A stretch of DNA of 64,000 nt, taken from positions 1-64,000 of the forward strand of contig NZ_JAGRPF010000138.1 in the NCBI RefSeq assembly GCF_020439865.1. Reading direction: 5' to 3'. Both the position numbers and the translations under genes were made by a program. Positions 25,465 through 34,800 of the stretch are shown one piece after another (the stretch's first letter is position 1; each line of letters starts with the position of its first letter). This DNA comes from Prosthecobacter sp. (GTDB lineage Bacteria; Verrucomicrobiota; Verrucomicrobiia; Verrucomicrobiales; Verrucomicrobiaceae). The notes below the pieces were generated by a model. The model was not told the origin of the DNA and searched no databases. It was given only the letters and a program-made list of their open reading frames with translations.

Positions 25465-27831
25465 TTATCGCAGCGCGCCGTCGCCACGACGCTTCTGGAA
25501 CGGAGCGCTGTAGATGATGCCGCTCAACACCGTGCGCATTTTGCCGCCATTCTTTTCCAAGTCGGCCACAATACGGTCGATGGTGGGCGCATCATAATAC
25601 TCGGTGCCGCGACCGATGGCGTAGGTGAGCATTTTTGAGACGAGGCAGCGATAAAAATCCGTGCGGCGGCTGGTGGTCATGATGCGGCTGAGTTCCTCGA
25701 CATTGGAGAAAGTCTCGCCGGTGATCAGCTTGCCCGCGGTGTCGATGGGCTTGCCATTTTCATCGGCGCGATACATGCCGACGGCATTGAAGTTTTCCAA
25801 AGCGAGTCCGATGGGATCCATGCGTGCGTGGCAGGAGGCGCAGAGAGGTTTTTCGCGGTGGATCTCCATCATCTCGCGCATGGTCGCGTTCTTGTGGCCC
25901 TTTTTGGCCTCTTCGAGAGTCGGCACATTCGGTGGAGCCGGCGGTGCAGGCGTGCCGAGAAGATTGTCGAGCACAAACAGACCGCGCTTCACCGGCGACG
26001 TGCGCGTCGGATTCGAGGTGACGACCAGCAGGCTGCCATGTGTGAAGATGCCGCCGCGATGGCTGTCCTTCGGCAGCGAGACCTTTTGCATCGAATCGCC
26101 CTTCACGCCGTCGATGCCGTAGAACTTCGCGAGCTGCTCGTTCAAGAAGCTGTAGTCCGCCGTAAATAGCTCCAGCGCGCTGCGGTTTTCCTTCAGCAAG
26201 TAGGCGAAGAGCGACTCTGTCTCCAGACGCATGGCGCGACGCTGGCGCGAGCCGAAGACTTTGAAGGCCGCACTGAGATCCTTGATGCCGAGCACGCGCC
26301 TCGGATCGACGTTGATGCCCTCCACATCACGCGTGAGCAGCCACTGACCGACGAAGTTTTCAATGAAGCGCTGCGACTTCGGATCGGCGAGCATGCGATC
26401 CACCTCGTCGTCGAGGTTCGCACGCAGCTCTCCTTTCTTGGCGAGTTCAAACAGCTCCGTGTCCGGCATCGAACTCCACAGAAAGTACGACAGCCTCGAT
26501 GCGAGCGCGAACTCGTCCAGCGGCACCACCTTGCCCGGGTTGTCCGGCTCCGGCTGCACCTCGGCGCGGAACAGGAAGCGCGGCGAAGCAAGGATCGCCG
26601 TGGTGGCGTGAGCGATGCTGTCTTCAAACGTGGCCTTCGGTTCCGACGCGGCGAGATTCGCCAGTTTCACGAGGCGGTCGAGCGTCGGCTCGTCCACGGG
26701 ACGACGGAAGGCACGGTCGGCGATGCGACGCAGGATCTCTCGCGCATAGTCGGCGCGCTGCTTCGGATCTGCAGGCGGTGCTCCTTTGTAGAAGACGCGG
26801 TAGTAGTCGCGCGGATAAACTTTGTGGCTGCCATCAAGCGGTCCCTGCAGCGTGATCTTCAGCAGACTCGCATTCAACGGCTTGTCGTCCTCCTTCGGCG
26901 GTGCCGTTTCGTTTACCTTAAAGCTCAGCAAGTTCTCGCCATCGGCCAGCGCCGTCTTGGTGGAGAAGGTGATGCTCTTGCGGTTGTCCCAGCCAAGGCT
27001 TTCGTCATCGACGTCCTTGCCGTTGACGACGAGCTTGAGATTGGCGGTGTGATCCGACGCCTCGGCCGATCCGCCGATCTTGTATTCAACGGTCACCTTG
27101 TAGTCGCCCGGATGCTCGATGACATACTTCGCGGACACCTCGGCGCTCTGCGCGAAGGCGAGATACTTGCCGGTCTTTTTCGAGGGCGCTGCCGCCTTGA
27201 ACTTGTCGCCGGTGATCGAGAAAACCGGAATCGTCGCCTGCTGCGGACGCACGGCCTGGGACACGATCATGCGTGCTGCAGCGAGGTATTTCTCCATCAG
27301 CATCGGCGAGATCGAGAGCACATCGCCAATCGTGTCGAAACCATAGCCGGTATCGTCCGGCGGCAGCGCGTCTTCGGCGTCGAAATCCACGCCGAGGAGG
27401 TCTTTGACCGTGTTCTCATATTCCTGACGGTTCATGCGGCGAATCGTCACGCGCCCCGGATCGGGATTGTCGAGGTCGAGCTTGAACACCTTCTGCTCAA
27501 TCCACTCTGCCAGCAGGCGCTTTTGCGCATCCGTGGGCTGCTTCTTGTTCGAGGGCGGCATCAACTGGGAACGCGTGTTGTCCCACACCCGCAGCCACAA
27601 CGGCATGTCCGCCAGGTGCTCGTCCAGCGACTTGTAGTCATCGAGCGCGAAGTCGCCTTTCGACACGCCGTCCGCGTGGCAGTCGTAGCAGTACTGCGAG
27701 AGGATCGGTTCGATTTCCTTTTTGAAATCGGGCACAGCGCCTACGGCAACTCCTGCGAAATTCAGGCAGGGTATCAAAACGATCGAGAAAATGGAGGAAG
27801 ATGAAGGCATGGAACGATGAGGCACACGCAT
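25465..27831 (-). CDS. DUF1587/1592/1588/1585 cytochrome-type protein
   Basis: 788-residue secreted protein. After a leader it has FKKEIEPILSQYCYDCHADGVSKGDFALDDY, a PSCyt1-like CxxCH haem site; then NRQEYENTVKDLLGVDFD (DUF1587), PADPKQRADYAREILRRIADRAFRRPVDEPTL (DUF1595), LSYFLWSSMPDTELFELA (DUF1592), GGIFTHGSLLVVTSNPTRTSPVKRGLFVLDNLLGTPAPP (DUF1588) and CASCHARMDPIGLALENFNAVG plus a C-terminal DUF1585. A beta-sandwich insert near residues 200-330 resembles a carbohydrate-binding module. It probably transfers electrons with the DUF1552 partner; experimental function is lacking. Confidence 0.92.
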   Translation of the reverse strand: MRVPHRSMPSSSSIFSIVLIPCLNFAGVAVGAVPDFKKEIEPILSQYCYDCHADGVSKGDFALDDYKSLDEHLADMPLWLRVWDNTRSQLMPPSNKKQPTDAQKRLLAEWIEQKVFKLDLDNPDPGRVTIRRMNRQEYENTVKDLLGVDFDAEDALPPDDTGYGFDTIGDVLSISPMLMEKYLAAARMIVSQAVRPQQATIPVFSITGDKFKAAAPSKKTGKYLAFAQSAEVSAKYVIEHPGDYKVTVEYKIGGSAEASDHTANLKLVVNGKDVDDESLGWDNRKSITFSTKTALADGENLLSFKVNETAPPKEDDKPLNASLLKITLQGPLDGSHKVYPRDYYRVFYKGAPPADPKQRADYAREILRRIADRAFRRPVDEPTLDRLVKLANLAASEPKATFEDSIAHATTAILASPRFLFRAEVQPEPDNPGKVVPLDEFALASRLSYFLWSSMPDTELFELAKKGELRANLDDEVDRMLADPKSQRFIENFVGQWLLTRDVEGINVDPRRVLGIKDLSAAFKVFGSRQRRAMRLETESLFAYLLKENRSALELFTADYSFLNEQLAKFYGIDGVKGDSMQKVSLPKDSHRGGIFTHGSLLVVTSNPTRTSPVKRGLFVLDNLLGTPAPPAPPNVPTLEEAKKGHKNATMREMMEIHREKPLCASCHARMDPIGLALENFNAVGMYRADENGKPIDTAGKLITGETFSNVEELSRIMTTSRRTDFYRCLVSKMLTYAIGRGTEYYDAPTIDRIVADLEKNGGKMRTVLSGIIYSAPFQKRRGDGALR

Positions 27832-27957
27832 GTGGCCTATGACTAACTACGAAGCAGAACGTCGGCCCTGCCATCTCGTTTCGTGAAAGATCAGATCACG
27901 CATCCTGCACCAGAAACCAGTCAACGAACGACAAGACTTGAGACCCTGAACCCGATC

Positions 27958-27986
27958 TTGCCTGATTGCGTCGGACACAGTAAGAT
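27958..27986 (+). promoter_or_regulatory. Sigma70-type promoter of the noncoding RNA candidate
   Basis: TTGCCT and TAAGAT are separated by 17 bases, close to the housekeeping consensus, and point right into a region with no rightward protein gene. Expected transcription start near 27993. Confidence 0.45.
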
Positions 27987-27992
27987 CGCAAT

Positions 27993-28265
27993 CGTTGCCG
28001 TTCGCGGCATCTGATCTTTGAAATTCCGGCCGTCTCGTGCGGCCGCCCCTTTCCTGCGGTGTTCGTTTTCGAGCTTTGTGGCCCGGCCCGATTCATCAAC
28101 TGCGGGGGCTACGCGCTGAAGTGACATGTCATGCCTTCACTGGAAGACAGAGCTTCATCACGCGGGTTCCCACCTGGTCTCATGGGATACGTGAGCCCTT
28201 TGTATTCGGACGGCACAGGCGGGTTTGAAAGCGTCCCGGCTCCGCCCGGGGCGCTTTCTTTTTTT
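27993..28265 (+). ncRNA. Candidate noncoding RNA, possibly 6S-like
   Basis: A rightward transcript is implied by a promoter at 27958-27986 and a strong oriented terminator ending at 28265, yet no credible rightward reading frame lies between them; the flanking genes are both leftward. The interior folds: GGGCTACG (about 28105) can pair with CGTGAGCCC (about 28190), CTGAAG with CTTCA further in, and TCCCA with TGGGA. An extended rod with internal loops, the size after removing a leader, and the GCGGGTTCCCACCTGG segment recall 6S RNA, but I could not align it to a consensus. The 5' end is uncertain and may lie nearer 28040. Confidence 0.4.
28227..28265 (+). terminator. Strong intrinsic terminator
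   Basis: A 13-bp stem (GAAAGCGTCCCGG with CCGGGGCGCTTTC, one G-U pair), a 6-base loop and seven T's. The T-run is only on the plus side, so it terminates a rightward transcript and not the convergent deacetylase gene. Confidence 0.85.
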
Positions 28266-28293
28266 GCGGAGTTCCGCAAGAGGCGGACAGTCT

Positions 28294-29178
28294 TCAGGCC
28301 TTCGGCTTGGTCTGTGGCAAGGGCTTGGGATCCTTGTCACCCACCGGTTCGGCGGGACGGATGATCACACCGACAGGCATCGAAGCCTTTTCCATGTTCA
28401 GGAGCTGGCTGACGGTGACAAACTGATACCCCTTGGCCAGAAGTTGGTCGAACATCGCCGGCATGGCAGCGATGGTCGGCGAATGGATGTCATGCGACAG
28501 CATGATGGCGCCGGGATGCGCACCGTTGACAAGCCGGCTGGTGACAGCGGCGACGCCGGGACGACGCCAGTCCTGCGGATCTACGGACCACAGGATCGTC
28601 GAGTAGCCGAACTCGGTGAACATGAGGTTTTTGATGCGCGTGTTGATGGCGCCATAGGGCGGACGAACGAGGTGCGGGCGAATACCAGCCACCTCATACA
28701 CGGCGTCTTCTGACTTTTTGAGTTCGTTGCGAATCTGGTCGTCGGAACGGCTGGTGAGACTGCAGTGCGTCCAGGTATGATTGCCGATCTCATGACCTTC
28801 CGCGATCATGCGCCGCACGATGTCGGGATACATCTTCACCTGCTGGCCGATGAGGAAGAAGGTGCACTTGATGTTCCGTTCCTTGAGGATGTCGAGGAGC
28901 TTTGGCGTCAGGCTGGGATGCGGGCCGTCATCAAAGGTCATCGCCAATGTCTTCTGCTCGATCTTGACCGAGGAATAAGACACACGCGCACCCGCAGGCG
29001 GCACCACAGGCATTGAGGAAGGGTTGTTGAGCCGCTTCACCAGCGGGTTCTCCTTGTCCTCATAAGGCAGCGCCTTGCGCGCCTCTTCCGTGGCGAGCTT
29101 GTCGGGCTTCGCAGCCTTTTGAGTTGTACAGCCCGACTGGGATGCCAACATGATGCCAAACCAAATGCTGAGATACAT
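28294..29178 (-). CDS. Polysaccharide deacetylase (NodB homology), probable lipoprotein
   Basis: 294 residues from ATG 29178; a GTG at 29193 is the alternative. N-terminal MYLSIWFGIMLASQSGC looks like a lipoprotein-type leader with a weak lipobox. NodB domain from about residue 80: LAMTFDDGPHPSLTPKLLD (catalytic Asp and metal Asp), GHEIGNHTWTHCSLTS (HxxxH metal ligands), RPHLVRPPYGAINTRI (RxxYG), STILWSVDPQDW and GAIMLSHDIH. Removes N- or O-acetyl groups from chitin, peptidoglycan or xylan-type glycans. A periplasmic peptidoglycan or exopolysaccharide role is likely but not distinguishable here. Confidence 0.9.
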   Translation of the reverse strand: MYLSIWFGIMLASQSGCTTQKAAKPDKLATEEARKALPYEDKENPLVKRLNNPSSMPVVPPAGARVSYSSVKIEQKTLAMTFDDGPHPSLTPKLLDILKERNIKCTFFLIGQQVKMYPDIVRRMIAEGHEIGNHTWTHCSLTSRSDDQIRNELKKSEDAVYEVAGIRPHLVRPPYGAINTRIKNLMFTEFGYSTILWSVDPQDWRRPGVAAVTSRLVNGAHPGAIMLSHDIHSPTIAAMPAMFDQLLAKGYQFVTVSQLLNMEKASMPVGVIIRPAEPVGDKDPKPLPQTKPKA

Positions 29179-29281
29179 GCGTGGGGGGATCACAAGGATC
29201 GAAGACTAAGGGCTGAAATTCGTCTGGGAAAGCTGGATTTTCTGAAAAACAAACGGCCATCAGGGCGGTCGCAGCAGTGTC

Positions 29282-29983
29282 TCAGCACCCGGATACAGCC
29301 AGTGTTTCCGCGTCTGTCAGCGCCCGCCACGCGCCCGGCGGAAGATCGGCCGTAAGAGTGATCGCACCGATGCTCTCACGATGGAGACTCCGCACGCGAT
29401 TGCCCACGCGATGAAACATGCGCTTTACCTGATGATAGCGCCCCTCATGCAGCGTCAACCGGGCGCTGCGTTCGCCCAAAATGACCAGTTCCGCCGGCAA
29501 TGTGGTGATGTTCTCCGTGTGAAAGTAGAACCCGTGAGCAAAAGTCTCCACGGCCTCGGGAGCAATGGCCTCTTGGGTTTCGACAAGATACACCTTCGGC
29601 ACCTTCTCTTCCGCGGCCATGATTCGTTTGGACCAGCGCCCGTCATTTGTAAGCAGAACCAAGCCCGACGTCCCCCGATCCAGCCTTCCGGCAATGTGCA
29701 GCGTGTGCTTGTCCGGATCATCGATCAAATCGAGCACGGTGGGATGCAGATCGTCCTTGGTTGCGCTGAGAATGCCTGCCGGCTTGTGCATCATCAGATA
29801 GAGGGCGCGTTCCGGACGCTGGATTACCACCTCATCCAGTTCGACCTGGGTGAAACGATCCACCGGATGGTGACCGTCGGTCACACACGTTCCATTCACG
29901 CGTACCCGTCGTCCCGCGATCGCACGATGGGCCGCCTGCCTTCCCATGGCATGATGACCGGCGATGAGACGGTCCAGTTTCAT
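29282..29983 (-). CDS. rsuA: Pseudouridine synthase, RsuA/RluB/E/F family
   Basis: 233 residues. An S4 RNA-binding domain starts the protein (MKLDRLIAGHHAMGRQAAHRAIAGRRVRVNG), followed by the catalytic domain with IAGRLDRGTSGLVLLTNDG, whose Asp in RLD is the nucleophile, KVYLVE, and LTLHEGRYHQVKRMFHRVGNRVRSLHRESIG. Length and LHEGRYHQVKRM fit the 16S rRNA pseudouridine-516 synthase RsuA, though RluE/RluF-like activity cannot be excluded. Confidence 0.9.
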   Translation of the reverse strand: MKLDRLIAGHHAMGRQAAHRAIAGRRVRVNGTCVTDGHHPVDRFTQVELDEVVIQRPERALYLMMHKPAGILSATKDDLHPTVLDLIDDPDKHTLHIAGRLDRGTSGLVLLTNDGRWSKRIMAAEEKVPKVYLVETQEAIAPEAVETFAHGFYFHTENITTLPAELVILGERSARLTLHEGRYHQVKRMFHRVGNRVRSLHRESIGAITLTADLPPGAWRALTDAETLAVSGC

Positions 29984-30016
29984 GCCCTCACTTACTTTGC
30001 ACCGACAAAAGCGCGA

Positions 30017-30343
30017 TCAGATCGTGCCAAAATGCTTCTCACGCATCAATACGATGGCATTAAGCATCTCTTCGGCCTCACCACGCAGCTTCGCATCCAA
30101 GCTGGAGGCGCTGCGATTGTAACGACGGAAGAGCAGCTTCAACTGCGCCTTGATTTCATCCTTGGGCATCTTCGGAGTGATGCCACAGAGCTCTTCCGGG
30201 GTCTTCGGCGTCTCCACCTTGGCGGCTGCGGGCGCGCTCTTGTTGACCTTGTCGAGCAGGCTGCCTGCCTTGGCGGTGGACTTCGGTTCGGCAGGCTTGC
30301 TCCCGCTGAGCGATTTGGAGAGCGATTTGAGGATCTTGAACAT
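30017..30343 (-). CDS. Small protein with J-domain-like C-terminus lacking HPD
   Basis: 108 residues, not recognised as a named family. Residues 1-48 are basic and low complexity (KSLSGSKPAEPKSTAKAG). Residues 49-103 (PEELCGITPKMPKDEIKAQL and on) align almost without gaps to a J domain: the 'YELLGV' start, helix II EIKAQLKLLFRRY and helix III GEAEEMLNAIVLM. At the site of the invariant HPD it has NRS (76-78). It lies 29 bases downstream of the Hsp70 gene on the same strand. Function as a divergent or inactive Hsp40-like partner is inference. Confidence 0.7.
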   Translation of the reverse strand: MFKILKSLSKSLSGSKPAEPKSTAKAGSLLDKVNKSAPAAAKVETPKTPEELCGITPKMPKDEIKAQLKLLFRRYNRSASSLDAKLRGEAEEMLNAIVLMREKHFGTI

Positions 30344-30372
30344 GATGTTGGGTTCCTTCTAAGACTGAGGGT

Positions 30373-31863
30373 TTATTCGATGCGCATGGCACGAAGATGG
30401 TGGCTGCGGCGCTTGAGCTCCTCTTCGGACAGCACGCCAGCGCCTTTGTAGGTCACGTTGACTTCCTTGCTGCGACCGGACTCCTTGTCCACCACGAGCG
30501 CACGCACGCGCTGGTTCTCGTCATAGCTGAAGGTTACCGCCACCTCGCAGCCTTTCGGACGGTTGGGCGGCACATCAAGCGTCAGACGGCCGATGACATC
30601 GACGAACTTCGCGTCTTCGTCCTCTCCCTGAGTGATGTCCACCTCGATCACGCGCTCATTGTCCTCTGAGGTCTGGTAAACCTGAGTGCGCGAGCAAGGG
30701 ATCGGCGTATTCTTGGGAATCACGACCGAGTTCATCAGCTTCTCCTCCTTCGTCTTTGCATTATAAACCATGGCCAGGGTGCCGTAGCTCGCGTTGCAGA
30801 CTTCCTGGATGCGCGCAGACTTTTTCGCAAACAGCGCAGCCCCCAGAGCGACGCATTCGTCCACGTTGCCGCAGGATTTTGGGGCTTTACCGAACATCTT
30901 TTCCAGCATGGTCTTCACCTTCGGAATGCGGGTCGAGCCACCCACCAGCACGACATGGTCGATGTCGGATGGCTTCAGCTTGGCGGAGTCCAGTGCCTGT
31001 TCGACGAGGAAAACCGTGCGGGTGAGCATGTGGCGGATCAGCTCTTCGAAATGGTCACGGCTCAGGTCGATTCGCGCGATGCCGCTGTTCTGATCGTTCG
31101 CCACGGTGTCGTTCACGCGCTGGAGCTTTGAGAGCATTTTTTTCGCGTCCTCCGTGGCCTGCAGCACGCGGCGGCGGTGACGCTCGTCGCTGTACAGCGC
31201 AGCCCCGGTCTGTTTCGAGTACTGCTGGGCATAGGCCTCCAGCAGGATGTCGTCAAAGTTGCTGCCGCCGAGGTGACGTGCGCCCTCGGAAGTGAGAATC
31301 TTGATGTTGTCGCCCTGAACTTCGAGAATCGTCGTGTCCAGCGTTCCGCCGCCCAGATCAAAGACGAGGATGCGCCCCTTCACACCCTGCGAGTGCGCGT
31401 AATACACCGCCGCTGCTGTCGGCTCGTTCACCAGACGCTTCACCTTCATGCCTGCCATCTCCGCCGCTGCGATGGTGCTCTTGCGGGCGAGTTCATTGAA
31501 GTTCGCCGGCACGGTGATGACCACCTCGTTGATGTCTCCGCAAATCTTCGAGCAGTCGCGTTTCAGCTTGGAGAGGATCAGCGCGGAGATTTCCGCAGGC
31601 GTCCACTTCTTGCCGTCGATCTCCACCAGATGCTCCGGATCATCCATGTAGCGCTTGATCTGAAAGATGGTGCGGTCGGGTTCACCCCCGTCCCGTGCGG
31701 CGCTCCCCACCAGCTTCACATCCTCATGCGAATCAAAGAACACCACGGAATGCGTCAGACGTTCACCGTCGGCATTCGGCACGATTTCGGGATTGCCATC
31801 GGGTTTGAGGTAGGCCAGCCCCGAGAGGGTGGTGCCAAGGTCGATTCCAACGTATTCAGCCAT
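30373..31863 (-). CDS. Hsp70-family chaperone lacking the lid
   Basis: 496 residues, against about 610-640 for DnaK. The ATPase domain is complete: GIDLGTTLSGLAYL (phosphate 1), VITVPANFNELARKSTIAAAEMAGMKVKRLVNEPTAAAVYY, ILVFDLGGGTLDTTIL (phosphate 2), VVLVGGSTRIPKVKTML (adenosine). The substrate-binding beta-sandwich follows (residues about 375-480), but the chain stops at SEEELKRRSHHLRAMRIE, so the helical lid and EEVD-like tail are missing. It lies 35 bases after the FHA/coiled-coil/GrpE-like gene and before the J-like gene. Not the housekeeping DnaK by length and context. Confidence 0.92.
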   Translation of the reverse strand: MAEYVGIDLGTTLSGLAYLKPDGNPEIVPNADGERLTHSVVFFDSHEDVKLVGSAARDGGEPDRTIFQIKRYMDDPEHLVEIDGKKWTPAEISALILSKLKRDCSKICGDINEVVITVPANFNELARKSTIAAAEMAGMKVKRLVNEPTAAAVYYAHSQGVKGRILVFDLGGGTLDTTILEVQGDNIKILTSEGARHLGGSNFDDILLEAYAQQYSKQTGAALYSDERHRRRVLQATEDAKKMLSKLQRVNDTVANDQNSGIARIDLSRDHFEELIRHMLTRTVFLVEQALDSAKLKPSDIDHVVLVGGSTRIPKVKTMLEKMFGKAPKSCGNVDECVALGAALFAKKSARIQEVCNASYGTLAMVYNAKTKEEKLMNSVVIPKNTPIPCSRTQVYQTSEDNERVIEVDITQGEDEDAKFVDVIGRLTLDVPPNRPKGCEVAVTFSYDENQRVRALVVDKESGRSKEVNVTYKGAGVLSEEELKRRSHHLRAMRIE

Positions 31864-31898
31864 AACAATGTGAGTAAAAAAGATTCCGGATGAGGGGG

Positions 31899-34800
31899 CT
31901 ACTGGCTGGAGGTCCGGACCTCCACCTTGCGCAGAATAATCTCGTGTCCCTCGCCACGCGAGAAGATAAAACCCGAGCGGCAGCTTTCGGTCACCCTCGG
32001 CTTGGCCTTGCCGGGCAGCGAATCCACGACGGCGATGCGTTTGCGCAGATCGATGTCGACTTCCGTGCCCGGCGGCACGTCGAATTCGGTCACGCCGTGC
32101 TGGTGTAGAATGTCCTCAAATGAAGCCCTCAGGGTGACGAGCTGCTGCGGCACATCGCTGCCATTGACGCCAACGTAGCGGGCCACCAGGGCGTCGATGA
32201 GGTCGATGCGTTTGATGATGTCGTTCGCAAACATCACCACCGTGCTCTCCTCCGTCGGCAGGCCGCGGCGCATGATCTCGTGTTTCTCCTCCAGCTCGGC
32301 AAGCTGGCCGCGCAGGCGTTTTTCGATGTCCTGCCATTGCTTAAGCTGGGCTTCCGCCTGCGCAAATTCCTGCTTCCGGCCTTCCAAGCGGGCGAGTTCG
32401 GCCTTCGTCTCGTCGATCTGTCCTACCGCCCGCTGCTGCGTGGTGCCGAGGTCGGCGATGCGCTTCTCCAGTTCGGCGATGCGCTTCTTCTGCTCCAGTT
32501 CGTAGTTCTGCAGCGCGACGGCCTGCTTCTGAATGTCGGCGCTGAACTTCTGGAACTCGGCGTCGGCGGACTCGCGGTCCTTGCGCGCCTGCTCGGCCCG
32601 GGCCGATTCGCGGTTCAGCGCCTCCTGCGCCGCATTGAGCTTAACTTGGATCGCCAGATCTTCCTCCGAGGCCTTGCGCAGGGACTTGTTGATCTCCGTC
32701 TGGCGTGACTCCAGTCCCGCCAACGCCTGCCCGAGGCCGAGAATCTTGCCGCCCACATTGAGGAACTCACCCAGTTCGAGACGGCGCGCCTCGATTTTGG
32801 ACTGCACTTCCTTCAGCGCTTCATCCGCGCCCTGGATGTCCTGTTTCTGTGATTCGAGCGTCTTGATGAGACGTTCCTCTTCCGCCTTGAGGTTCTGCAC
32901 GCGGTCAAGACGCTCGCGCAGCTCGCCTGCGATCACGGCGGATTCTTTCTTCGCAGCATCGGCTTTCACCTTCGCTTCTTTGATGTCCTTCTCGAGATCA
33001 CCGAGCTGCACCTCCGCCGCACGCGACTGTTCCTGCGCCACCTTGAGACGAGTGGCCTCCCTGTCCACGTCCGCCTGGACCTTCATCACACGCTCTTCAC
33101 GCACTTTATGGGCCTCCTCGAGTTGCGTGATCTGCTGCTGCAATTCGGCCAGCTTCTTGTTCTGACTGTCGGTGGTGACATTCAACCGCGTGACGAACTG
33201 CGAGGCTTCCTCGCGTTCCTTGGTCACCGTCGCCAGCAACGCCTGAATGCCCGCCAGTTCGGTGTTGAGCGCCGGAATCTGCTTCCGGAGATTTTTTTCT
33301 TCTGTGCGGGCCTTTTCGGCGGCGGCATCGGCCTCGGTGCGCTTTTGCTCGGCCACTTGCTGGGCGGCAACGGCCTTCTCCAAACGTTTCTCGGCGTCCA
33401 CCGCCTTCGCTTCGTTCGCTTTGACGGTCTTGGTCAGATCCGCGAGCTGGGCGGTCTCGGATCTCAACGAGATTTCGAGGGCGGCGATCTCCTTGCGCAG
33501 CTTGTCCTGGTTGCGTGTGAGATCCGCCAGCGTCTTGTCCTCCGCCTGGCGCTGCGTTTCGGTTTCCTTGAGCGTCTTCGTGGCGGTCGCGATGCGGGCA
33601 TCGACATCCGCCAGCTCCTGCACGCGTTTCTCGGCGGCGGCAATGCGCTCCTGCAGACCTTTAAGCCGCGTTTCGGCAGCGTTCGCCTCCGCGAGCTTGG
33701 CCTTTGTCTCAGCTTCGAGATTCGCGCGCTTGTCTCCAAGGATTTTGTCGAGATTCACCGACTCCAAGCGCAGCGCTTCGACAGCGGCGTCAGATTCTTT
33801 GCGTTGTGCAATCGACTCCTTCAGCGTGGCTGCGGCAGCATCGCGATCCTTGGTCAGCCCGGCCAGTTCCGCCTTCAAATTGTCCAGTTCAGCGCGCGTC
33901 TGCGTCACGTTGCCGCGCAGGTCAGGCAGCAGAGCCTCCAGTTCGGAGCGCTCTTTCGTCAGACGCTGGCTTTCGGCCAGCAGCTTGTCACGTTCCTGCG
34001 TGGCGGTGGTGATGCTGCTGCTGAGTTCGGCATACTGCTTGTTGGCGGCCGCGAGTTCCTTCACCCGCTCGTCGAGACCGGCGGTCTGCTGCCTGAGTTC
34101 GGCCACACGGGCTTCGGCGGCGGTGATCTCTTTCTGCCGTTCCGCCACACGATCCTGCAGATTCTGATGATCCGACTCGGCGGCCGAGAGCTTTTGCTGC
34201 GTGCTCGCATGGGTCGACGTGAGAGTGGCGATGACGGCCTCCAATCCGCTGATTTTCTCGGCAAGCGTCAGCTGCTGCTGAGAACTCTTCTCGGCTGCCG
34301 CCGCTGCTGCAGCTGCTTCCTTTTTCCGCTCGACCGCGGCGGCCGTGGACTGTTCCAGATCCGTTTTGGCGGCCGCCAGTTGCTCGGTGAGCTTCCGGTG
34401 CTCTGCCTGCAGCGTGTTGAACTTCTGTTCGGCGGTGCTGGCGAGTCCTTCGAGATTCTTGGTGTGCTGCTCGGCGGCGGCGAGCTTGGTTTCGCGCTCC
34501 TTGAGATCACCCTCAATGACACGCACCTGCTCGCGCAGTTTGCCCATGGCCTGGGAAAGCTCGGTTTTCTGCTCCTCAATGAGGTGGATCTCCTTGTCCA
34601 GCGCCTCACGACGCTGCGTCAGCGTCTGCGTTAGGAGCGTCTGCGCGCGACCGTGCTCAGTGGCCGCCAACAGCTCACGTGTGCGTTCGTCACGATCCTT
34701 TACCAGCGCGGCGACCGCCGCCACGACCTCGGCCTTGTGCGATTCGACGGCTTTGAGCGCCTCGGTGGTGTCTTTGAGTTTCGAGTCGGTCGAGGCAAGA

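Noticed and set aside
28227..28265. Terminator of the polysaccharide deacetylase gene
   Set aside because: The T-run is on the plus side only; reading leftward, the stem is followed by AAACCC.
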